A DNA stretch of 64,000 nt from Methylosinus sp. C49 (GTDB taxonomy: Bacteria; Pseudomonadota; Alphaproteobacteria; Rhizobiales; Beijerinckiaceae): assembly GCF_009936375.1 (NCBI RefSeq), contig NZ_AP022332.1, positions 124,001 through 188,000 on the forward strand. Reading direction: 5' to 3'. Below are positions 44,944 to 51,940 of the stretch, in pieces. Under the pieces are notes generated by a model. That model searched no databases, was not told where the DNA came from, and saw only the letters and a program-made list of their open reading frames with translations. The position numbers and the translations under genes are program-made. The number at the start of each line of letters is the position of its first letter. The first letter of the stretch is position 1.

Positions 44944-44951
44944 CGCGCGCC

Positions 44952-46112
44952 TCACCATTCCTCGGCGGAGCGCTCGCCGGCGACCCAGGTCGAAACAATG
45001 CGAAGGCTCTGCGGATCGAAAGCCGTCATATCGGCGCGATAGCCGGCGACGAGCCGGCCGAGCCTTTTGCCGAGCCCCAGGAAATTCGCTGGATTGGCGG
45101 AGGCGAGAACGAGCGCGCGCTCGAGCGGAAGATCGAGCAGCGAAACACAATTGCGCACCGCGCTCGCCATATCCAGCGAGGCGCCGGCGAGCGTCCCCTC
45201 CGCCGTCACGCAGCGTCCGTCCTCTACGAGAATCTCCCTGCCCTGCAAGGCAAATCCGCGTCCGTCGCCGCCGACGGGCGGCATTGCGTCGGTGACGAGC
45301 ATGGGATGGCCGAGGCCCGCGCGCAGAGCGAGGCGTAAAATCGCCGGATCGACATGCTCGCCATCGACAATGAGGCCGTAAGAGGCAGAGGAGGATTCGA
45401 GCGCCGCCGCGATCGGCCCCGGCTCGCGGCTGGCGAGCGGGCGCATCGCGTTGAAGAGATGGGTAAAGCCGGTCAGTCCTTCCGCCATTGCGGCGCGCGT
45501 CTGCGCGTAATTCGCCATGGAATGGCCGAGCGCGACTTTGCAGCCGGCCGCGACGAGCTCGGCGACGAAGCCCGGCGGCGTCTCCTCCGGCGCGAGGGTG
45601 ACGAGCGACACGCCGCCCGGCGGCGGCGCGAGCATCTCGACATGATGCGGCGAAGGCGCGCGACGAAGATCGGCGCGATGCACGCCGAGCCGCTCCGGCG
45701 AGATGAAGGGTCCTTCGAAATGCACGCCGAGCACGCCGGGCGCATGTGGGAGAATCTCGGTCACGGCGCGCTCGGCCGCGATCATCTTCTCATCCGTGTC
45801 GGTGATGAGAGTCGGCAGCAGCGAGGTCGTGCCGAATTTGCGATGCGCCCGAACGATCGTCGCGATCGCCTCCGGCGTCGGCGAATCGTTGAACAGAACA
45901 TCGCCGCCGCCGTTCACCTGAATATCGATGAAGCCGGGCGCGAGCCAGACGCCTTTCGGCAGCTCGAGCGCATCGGCGCCGCGCGGAATCTCGCGACGCA
46001 GAATGAGCGAGACGATGTTCTCGCCCTCGATCACCACCGCGCAGTCGCGATGCGCCGTCTCGCCGTCGAAGACGACATCGGCGGCGATCGTTCGGCGCGC
46101 CTCCTCGCTCAT
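44952..46112 (-). CDS. nagA: N-acetylglucosamine-6-phosphate deacetylase NagA
   Basis: A 386-residue amidohydrolase that converts GlcNAc-6-P to GlcN-6-P. Visible motifs are PGFIDIQVNGGGDVLFND, VHFEGPFISPERLGVH, GHSMANYAQTRAA, TGFTHLFNAM, and the catalytic Asp in MLVTDAMPPVGG. ATG 46112 overlaps the end of the upstream SIS gene by 4 bp; a much longer open frame upstream is only overlap with that gene. The product feeds the SIS-domain enzyme of the same operon. Confidence 0.94.
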   Translation of the reverse strand: MSEEARRTIAADVVFDGETAHRDCAVVIEGENIVSLILRREIPRGADALELPKGVWLAPGFIDIQVNGGGDVLFNDSPTPEAIATIVRAHRKFGTTSLLPTLITDTDEKMIAAERAVTEILPHAPGVLGVHFEGPFISPERLGVHRADLRRAPSPHHVEMLAPPPGGVSLVTLAPEETPPGFVAELVAAGCKVALGHSMANYAQTRAAMAEGLTGFTHLFNAMRPLASREPGPIAAALESSSASYGLIVDGEHVDPAILRLALRAGLGHPMLVTDAMPPVGGDGRGFALQGREILVEDGRCVTAEGTLAGASLDMASAVRNCVSLLDLPLERALVLASANPANFLGLGKRLGRLVAGYRADMTAFDPQSLRIVSTWVAGERSAEEW

Positions 46113-47140
46113 CGCGTGCGCGTCACCTTCTGCAAATGGCGCGGGCGATCGACATCGACGCCGCGCGCCGCGGCGAGCCGCGCCGCCATCGCGTAAAAGC
46201 TCTGAATGAGGCAGATGGCGTCGGTCTCTGGATGATCGGCGGCGATCGTCGGCAGGCGATTGCGCGTCTCGTCCTCGCGATCCGTCGTGAACAGAGCCGC
46301 GCCTTTGCCGCGCAAATCCTCCGCCAGGCGACGCATGCCGCTCGCCGCCTCGTCTGTCGGCGTCAGCATCAGGATCGGATAGAGCGGCGAGACGAGCGAC
46401 ACCGGTCCATGCATGAATTCCGCGGAGCTGAACGCCTCCGCATGGAGATTGGCGGTCTCCTTCAGCTTCAGCGCCGCCTCGCGCGCTATGGCCAGCGTCG
46501 GTCCGCGTCCGATTGTGACGAGACTTTCCGCGCGTGAGAAAGCGTCCACCATTCGCGACCAATCGAGCTCCGCCGCGCGCGCGAGACGTTCCGGCAGGCG
46601 GGCGAGCGCTTCCTTGAGCGCGCGATCCTTGGACCATTGCGCGACGAGACGCGCCAGCGCGGCGAGCGAGGCGATGAAGGTCTTCGTCGCCGGCACGGCG
46701 AATTCCGGCCCCGCGGCCATTGGCAGGACAAACTCGCATTGCGCCGCGAGCTCGCTCTCGACCTCATTGACGAGGCAAGCGGTGACGGCGCCGCTGCGGC
46801 GCGCGGCGGCGGCCTGCTCTATGAGATCATTGCTGCCGCCCGATTGCGAGATCGCGAGAAAAAATTGGCCGTCGAGCCGCAGCGCGCCGCCATAGACGCT
46901 GGAGATGTTCGGCGCGGCGGAGGCGACCGGCAGGCCGAGGCTGCGCTCGATGAGATGCTTTGCGAATGTCGCCGCATGAGCGGAGCTGCCGCGCGCGCAA
47001 GTGACGACGACGCGCGGATCGACATCGCGCAAGCGCGCGACCAGTGGCGCGAGGCGCGGGGCGATGAGCTCTCGTTGTCGCGCGACCGCATGCGGCGCCT
47101 CGCGCGCTTCGATCGCCATTTGATTGTCTTGCATGGTCAT
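46109..47140 (-). CDS. SIS-domain sugar-phosphate deaminase/isomerase (GlmS-C/NagB-II type)
   Basis: A 343-residue protein with two SIS domains (about 40-180 and 195-340), like the isomerase half of GlmS but without its glutaminase domain. Blocks: VVVTCARGSSAHAATFAKHLIE, SQSGGSNDLIEQAAAAR, ETANLHAEAFSSAEFMHGP and a GlmS-like end (DRPRHLQKVTRTR). Genes of this type next to nagA serve as GlcN-6-P deaminase (NagB-II), which fits here as no classical nagB is seen. Start ATG 47140 (MTMQDNQMA) is used; Met3 is an alternative. It overlaps nagA by 4 bp. Confidence 0.85.
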   Translation of the reverse strand: MTMQDNQMAIEAREAPHAVARQRELIAPRLAPLVARLRDVDPRVVVTCARGSSAHAATFAKHLIERSLGLPVASAAPNISSVYGGALRLDGQFFLAISQSGGSNDLIEQAAAARRSGAVTACLVNEVESELAAQCEFVLPMAAGPEFAVPATKTFIASLAALARLVAQWSKDRALKEALARLPERLARAAELDWSRMVDAFSRAESLVTIGRGPTLAIAREAALKLKETANLHAEAFSSAEFMHGPVSLVSPLYPILMLTPTDEAASGMRRLAEDLRGKGAALFTTDREDETRNRLPTIAADHPETDAICLIQSFYAMAARLAAARGVDVDRPRHLQKVTRTR

Positions 47141-47290
47141 CGGCGGCTCTGCTGCAGCTCTGTCACGCCCCCCGCCCGCGCCCTTATGGCACGGGAGCGC
47201 GCGTCGCGCGAGCGCGAAATCCTTTGCGCGGCAGCGCCTTCGCTTGCGAATTCTGCCGCGGAGGACGAACTGTTGCGTAAGGAGGAACAC

Positions 47291-48235
47291 ATGGAAACGG
47301 AACGTCCGAGCCCACGCTATTCGTCGATCGACGCATGGGAGCCGCGCGAGATTCTCGACGCCATGATCGAAGGGCAGTTCGCCGCCGTCGCCGCCGTGCG
47401 CGCGGCGCGTCCGGCGATGGAAGCGGCGGCGCTCGCGGTGGTGCGGCGCCTCGCGCGCGGCGGGCGCATCGTCTATGTCGGCGCCGGAACGTCGGGCCGG
47501 CTCGCGGTGCAGGACGGCGCCGAGCTGACGCCGACCTTCAGCTGGCCGCAGGAGCGCCTGCTGCTGCTGATGGCGGGCGGCGACGATGCGCTGCTGAAAG
47601 CCGTGGAAGGCGCCGAGGACGAGGCCGAGCGCGGCGCCGAGCTGATGCGCCGCCATGCGATCGGCGAGGCCGATGTCGTCATCGCCGTCGCGGCGAGCGG
47701 CACGACGCCCTTCACCCTCGCCTGCCTGCGCGAGGCGGCGCGCCATGGCGCCTTGACGATCGGCGTCGCCAATAATCGCGACGCGCCGCTGCTCGCCGAG
47801 GCGGAACATGAGATATTTCTCGACACCGGCTCGGAAGCGATCGCCGGCTCGACGCGCATGAAGGCCGGCACGGCGCAGCGCGTCGCGCTGCTGATGCTGT
47901 CGTCGCTGGTGATGATCCTGCAAGGCCGCGTCTATGAAGGGCTGATGGTCGACGTGCAGGCCTCCAACAAGAAGCTCGCGCGTCGCAGCGAGCGCATTCT
48001 GGCGCGGCTCACCGGACGCGAGAGCGCGGAGATCGACGCGGCGCTGCGTCGCGCGGGCGGCAGCGTCAAGCTGGCCTATCTGCTGCTCGAGGGCCATGGG
48101 CTCGGCGAGGCGCGCGCCGCGCTCGAAGGATCGCGCGGCCATTTGCGCCGGGCGGTGGAGGCGCTCGCCGGCGCGCCGGCGGCCGAGGAACGGAAAAAAT
48201 CCGGCGCGCCAGAGCCCGGTCGGTCCGAATTTTGA
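47291..48235 (+). CDS. murQ: N-acetylmuramic acid 6-phosphate etherase MurQ
   Basis: A 314-residue SIS-domain enzyme that splits MurNAc-6-P into GlcNAc-6-P and lactate. The start TERPSPRYSSIDAWEPREIL and motif VGAGTSGRLAVQDGAELTPTF are typical, as are AASGTTPFT and GSEAIAGSTRMKAGTAQ. AAGGAGGAAC precedes ATG 47291. It is divergent from the SIS-nagA operon, whose NagA takes its product. nagZ, murQ, nagA and the SIS enzyme together return cell-wall amino sugars to central metabolism. The tail (PAAEERKKSGAPEPGRSEF) is unusually polar. Confidence 0.95.
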   Translation: METERPSPRYSSIDAWEPREILDAMIEGQFAAVAAVRAARPAMEAAALAVVRRLARGGRIVYVGAGTSGRLAVQDGAELTPTFSWPQERLLLLMAGGDDALLKAVEGAEDEAERGAELMRRHAIGEADVVIAVAASGTTPFTLACLREAARHGALTIGVANNRDAPLLAEAEHEIFLDTGSEAIAGSTRMKAGTAQRVALLMLSSLVMILQGRVYEGLMVDVQASNKKLARRSERILARLTGRESAEIDAALRRAGGSVKLAYLLLEGHGLGEARAALEGSRGHLRRAVEALAGAPAAEERKKSGAPEPGRSEF

Positions 48236-48288
48236 TGCGTCTTCGATGAAGAGGTATAAATATTCGCCCGAAAGGAATCGCGAGAGCC

Positions 48289-49080
48289 ATGACAGTCAAC
48301 AAGATCGACGCGCTGCTGGCGCTTCGCAGCGAAGGACGTTTCCTGGTCGGACGCGATCGCATCAAGCTTTTGGAGGCGGTCGCCGAATATGGCAGCATCA
48401 CCAAGGCCGCGAAGGTCGTCGGCTTCAGCTATAAGACGGCCTGGGATGCTGTGAACGCCATCAACAATCTTCTGCCCAGCCCCGCCTTTGTGACAAAGGC
48501 GGGCGGCCGCTCCGGCGGCGGCGCGGAGGTGACGCAGGAAGGGCGCCGGCTCATCGCCACATTTCATCGGCTGGAGGAGCGGCTGTCGCGCATTTCCTCG
48601 CTCATCGCCGAGGAGGGGCTCGAGGATCAGGATGATTTTCTTCTCTGGAGCGTGGGCGTAAAAATTTCTGCGCGCAATGTATTCCAAACGGAAGTCGTCT
48701 CGGTGAAGAAATGGCCGGTCGATGTCGAGGTGACGCTGCGCGTGTCGCCGGAGACGTCCATTCACGCCATCGTCACCAATGACTCGGCTGTGGAGCTCGG
48801 CCTCGAGCCGGGACGCAAGACGCTGGCGCTGATCAAATCCTCCTTCGTCCATCTCACCACGCCGGAGCACACGCCCCCCGGCGTGCGCAATCAATTCGTC
48901 GGCGTGGTGCGGCGGCGAATCGACGCGGAGCGCAACAGCGAGGTGCTGCTCGACATTGGCGCGGGCAAGACGATGCACGCCGTCGTGCCGCGCCAGACGG
49001 CGGAAGACCTCGGCATCGCCGAGGGTGAGCGAGCCGTCGCCAGCTTCAGCCCGACCGATGTCATCCTCGCGGTCGACTGA
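48289..49080 (+). CDS. modE: ModE-type molybdate-responsive transcription regulator
   Basis: A 263-residue protein. The N-terminal winged helix (about 20-115) contains LLEAVAEYGSITKAAKVVGF and SYKTAWDAVNAINN, the ModE signature. Two C-terminal Mop/TOBE domains (about 123-190 and 198-262; ISARNVF, TNDSAVELGLEPGRKTLALIKSSFV, GAGKTMHAVVPRQTAEDLG) bind molybdate or tungstate. It may control the uptake-like genes just downstream or a mod transporter elsewhere. AAAGGAA lies before ATG 48289. Confidence 0.94.
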   Translation: MTVNKIDALLALRSEGRFLVGRDRIKLLEAVAEYGSITKAAKVVGFSYKTAWDAVNAINNLLPSPAFVTKAGGRSGGGAEVTQEGRRLIATFHRLEERLSRISSLIAEEGLEDQDDFLLWSVGVKISARNVFQTEVVSVKKWPVDVEVTLRVSPETSIHAIVTNDSAVELGLEPGRKTLALIKSSFVHLTTPEHTPPGVRNQFVGVVRRRIDAERNSEVLLDIGAGKTMHAVVPRQTAEDLGIAEGERAVASFSPTDVILAVD

Positions 49081-49113
49081 CAATCGAATTCTCTATCGCT
49101 GGTAGAAAGATCA

Positions 49114-49134
49114 ATCGGCGGGCTGCCCGCCGAT
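49114..49134. terminator. Hairpin after modE
   Basis: Arms ATCGGCGGG and CCCGCCGAT around CTG, 33 bp after the modE stop. There is no T-run, so termination is uncertain, but it separates modE from the next promoter. Confidence 0.45.
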
Positions 49135-49154
49135 AAAATGAGCGCTCGCGTCGA

Positions 49155-49183
49155 TTGACACGCCTGCGGCGGCGCTTTTATGT
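49155..49183 (+). promoter_or_regulatory. Sigma-70-type promoter of the binding-protein gene
   Basis: TTGACA (49155-49160), 17-bp spacer, TTATGT (49178-49183). The start of transcription would fall at about 49190, practically on the ATG at 49191, so the mRNA may be leaderless. Confidence 0.5.
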
Positions 49184-49190
49184 TTTCATT

Positions 49191-50537
49191 ATGTATCGCC
49201 TCGACATAGCGAGTCGCCTCGCCTTTCTTCCCAGCCGCCGCAATGTGCTGGCGGCGATCCCTTCCGCGCTCGGCGTCGCCTTTCTCGGCAGGACCGCGCG
49301 GGCGGCCGACGAGCGCCTCATCGTCGTCACCTCCTTCCCGGAAGAGCTGACGACCCGCTACGAGGCGGAGTTCGAGAAGCTCTATCCCGGCGTTCACGTC
49401 CAATTCGTCTGGAAGCAGTCGCGCGACGCGCTCGCTCTGCTGAGCGACAAGGATCAGGGCGGCGCCGATGTCTATTGGGCGCCCGCTTTGGGAAACTTCC
49501 CTATATTGCGAGATCGCGGCGCCTTTCAGAAACTCTCGGTCGATCGCGCCGCCCTGCCCGGCCGGCTGGGCGATCAGCTCCTGTCCGATCCGAGCGGCCT
49601 GTTCGAGGCCTATGACGTCGCCGGCTATGGAATCGTGGTCGATCCCGCCGCTCTCGCGCGCGATGGGCTGAAGCCGCCCAAGAGCTGGAGCGACCTCGCC
49701 TCCCCCGCCTATGCCGGTCGCATCGCCATGCCAATTCCGGCCAAGGTGGGCTTCTCGCCGGCGCTCTATGACATCATCCTGCAGTCGGAGGGCTGGGAGC
49801 GCGGCTGGGCGTTGCTCGCCGAGATCGCCGGCGGAGCGGAGCTGCTCGGCTCCGGCTCCGGCCCGACGGCCACCGTCAAGGACGGGCGCGCCGCTCTCGG
49901 CCTCACCATCGATTTCTTCGCCTTCAACGCGCTGGCCAATGGCGAGAAGCTCGCCTTCGTCTATCCCGAGAAGACGGCCTTTCTGCCCGCCCATATCGCC
50001 ATCACGGCGGGCGCGCGGCGTTTTTCGGCGGCCAAGGCCTTCGTCGATTTCGCGCTCTCCGTCAAAGGCCAGAAGCTGATGATGGAGGCCGACAGCAGCC
50101 GCCACCCGGCCCGGCCCGACGCCTATGAAGGCAAGCCGGCGGCGGTGGTCGATCCTTTCGCCCTGCCGCCGGGAACCTTCTACCCCTATGACGCCGAGAT
50201 CGGGCGGCGGCGGCCCGGCGTCGTCAGCGTGATGTTCGATTTCGCCATTACAGAGCGCCACGCCGAGACACAGCGCCTTTGGCGCGCCATTCACGCCGCC
50301 GAGGCGCGGCTCACCGCCGCCCCCGACTCCGCAGGCGCCGCCGCTGTGGCGAAGGCGCGCAAGCTCGCCGGCTTCACGCCTATTTCCGAGGCGCAGGCGA
50401 AAGATTCCGCATTTCTCGATCGTTTTTCCAGCCGCGAGCTGAAGGACGGCGATCTCGCCGCCCGTTGGCGCGCAGAAATTTCATCGGCCCGAGCCGAGGC
50501 GCTGAGCCTCGTCGCTTCCGCCGAGCCGCGTCTGTGA
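49191..50537 (+). CDS. Tat-exported ABC-type substrate-binding protein with C-terminal extension
   Basis: A 448-residue periplasmic binding protein. The N-terminus has SRRNVLAAIPSALGVAFLG and ends in ARA, which looks like a Tat signal. The core (about 40-340) resembles family-1/iron-type binding proteins (LIVVTSFPEELTTRYEAEFE, ADVYWAPALG, KPPKSWSDLASPAYAGRIA). About 100 extra residues at the end are helical and unassigned. No permease or ATPase gene is adjacent. The next gene, a di-heme cytochrome, overlaps by 4 bp, so they act together. The ligand is unknown; the ModE neighbour hints at an oxyanion or metal. Confidence 0.85.
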   Translation: MYRLDIASRLAFLPSRRNVLAAIPSALGVAFLGRTARAADERLIVVTSFPEELTTRYEAEFEKLYPGVHVQFVWKQSRDALALLSDKDQGGADVYWAPALGNFPILRDRGAFQKLSVDRAALPGRLGDQLLSDPSGLFEAYDVAGYGIVVDPAALARDGLKPPKSWSDLASPAYAGRIAMPIPAKVGFSPALYDIILQSEGWERGWALLAEIAGGAELLGSGSGPTATVKDGRAALGLTIDFFAFNALANGEKLAFVYPEKTAFLPAHIAITAGARRFSAAKAFVDFALSVKGQKLMMEADSSRHPARPDAYEGKPAAVVDPFALPPGTFYPYDAEIGRRRPGVVSVMFDFAITERHAETQRLWRAIHAAEARLTAAPDSAGAAAVAKARKLAGFTPISEAQAKDSAFLDRFSSRELKDGDLAARWRAEISSARAEALSLVASAEPRL

Positions 50538-51853
50538 GGCGGCGGCTTCTCCTTCCATTCGCGCTGCTTTTTCTCTCCGCCGGCGCGCCTTACGAGAATC
50601 CCAAGCTCGACGGCGACGTTTTCTCCAGGCCCTTGGCCGGGCTGGACGAGGATTTTCTGCGCGGCTTCCGACAGGGGAACGCGCTGTTTCGGCAGGCCTG
50701 GGTCATCGGCCCCTCGCAGGATCAGAACGAGATCACCGGGCTCGGCCCGCTGTATAATCGCCTCTCCTGCATCGCCTGCCATGTGAAGAACGGCCGCGGC
50801 CCGGCGCCGGACCCTGAAAATGGCGTCGCCCGCGCCATGGTGGTGCGGCTGGGCTTGCCCGGCCGCGACGCCCATGGCGGCCCACCGCCGCATCCGGCCT
50901 ATGGCGGCCAGCTCAATCCAGAGGGTAATCCCGGCGTGCCGGGCGAGGGCCGCGCGATCGTCGCCTTCGACGAGATCGAGACGCGCCTTTCCGACGGCGA
51001 GACCGTCTCGCTGCGCCGCCCGCGCCTCTCCTTTCGCGATCTCGCTTATGGGCCGCTCGGCGACAATGTGCGGATTTCGCTCCGCAACGCTCCACCGGTG
51101 TTCGGACTCGGCCTGCTGGAGGCCGTGCCGGACGACGAGATCACCAGCTATGCGGTGGGCCAGAGCCGCGGTCGGCCGAACAATGTCTATGACATGGCGG
51201 CCGGCCGCATGGCGCTCGGCCGCTTCGGCCTCAAGGCCAATCAGCCGGATCTGCGGCAGCAGATCGCCAACGCCTTCGCCGAGGACATCGGCATCTCCTC
51301 CTATCTCTTCCCCGAGCCCAATTGCACCGCTGCGCAGCCGGAATGCCGCGCGGCGGCGGGACAGGAGATCGAGCTCTCCTACACGCGACTCGAGGCCTCG
51401 CTCGCCTATATGCGCGGCCTCGCCGTGCCGGCGCGGCGCGATCTCTCCGATCCGCGCGTCGTCAAAGGCGAGGCGCTTTTCCGCGAGATCGGCTGCGCCG
51501 CCTGCCATCGCGAGACGCTGAAGCTCGGCCCGGTCGGCTTCGCGCCCTGGCTGAGCGGGACCGAGATTCATCCCTATAGCGATCTCCTGCTGCACGACAT
51601 GGGCGAAGGGCTCGCCGACGGGCGCGAGGATTTCGAAGCCGGCCCGCGCGACTGGCGCACGCCGCCGCTCTGGGGCCTCGGCCTCGCCGGCCGCTTTGGA
51701 ACGCCCGCGGATTTTCTCCACGACGGCCGCGCCCGCAACGTCGCGGAGGCGATCCTCTGGCACGGCGGAGAGGCGGAGGGCGCAGCCCGGCGGTTTCGCG
51801 GCCTGACGCGCGACGAGCGTGCGGAGCTGGTCGCATTTTTGGGGTCGCTCTGA
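50534..51853 (+). CDS. Di-heme c-type cytochrome, putative oxidoreductase/peroxidase (DUF1111-like)
   Basis: About 439 residues from GTG 50534, which overlaps the stop of the binding protein. The signal peptide MRRRLLLPFALLFLSAGA is followed by two heme-c motifs, CIACH (Cys79) and CAACH (Cys321), far apart as in MauG/CcpA-like di-heme peroxidases. Blocks GRGPAPDPENGVARAMVVRLG and FGLGLLEAVPDDEI, RTPPLWGLGLAGRFGTPADFLHDGRARNVAEAILWHGGEA match the DUF1111 di-heme oxidoreductase family. It acts in the periplasm. It might change the redox state of the metal or carrier bound by its neighbours. Confidence 0.9.
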   Translation: MRRRLLLPFALLFLSAGAPYENPKLDGDVFSRPLAGLDEDFLRGFRQGNALFRQAWVIGPSQDQNEITGLGPLYNRLSCIACHVKNGRGPAPDPENGVARAMVVRLGLPGRDAHGGPPPHPAYGGQLNPEGNPGVPGEGRAIVAFDEIETRLSDGETVSLRRPRLSFRDLAYGPLGDNVRISLRNAPPVFGLGLLEAVPDDEITSYAVGQSRGRPNNVYDMAAGRMALGRFGLKANQPDLRQQIANAFAEDIGISSYLFPEPNCTAAQPECRAAAGQEIELSYTRLEASLAYMRGLAVPARRDLSDPRVVKGEALFREIGCAACHRETLKLGPVGFAPWLSGTEIHPYSDLLLHDMGEGLADGREDFEAGPRDWRTPPLWGLGLAGRFGTPADFLHDGRARNVAEAILWHGGEAEGAARRFRGLTRDERAELVAFLGSL

Positions 51854-51872
51854 GGGAGCGCGGAATCTGCCT

Positions 51873-51907
51873 CCTCTCCCGCGAAGCGGGGGCGGACCCG
51901 GGAGAGG
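51873..51907. repeat. Palindromic repeat, CCTCTCCC family (copy 3)
   Basis: Outer arms CCTCTCCC (51873-51880) and GGGAGAGG (51900-51907) with a GC-rich interior, inside the 87-bp gap between the di-heme cytochrome and the TonB-receptor genes. Confidence 0.55.
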
Positions 51908-51940
51908 GGCGGCGAGACGATGGGAATCGGGGGAAGAACG

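Noticed and set aside
46112-46739. A long N-terminal extension of NagA
   Set aside because: The extra residues overlap the SIS gene in another frame and have no amidohydrolase similarity; MSEEARRTI at 46112 is the natural start.
50279-50533. An 85-residue N-terminal extension of the di-heme cytochrome
   Set aside because: It lies inside the binding-protein gene; the signal peptide begins at GTG 50534.
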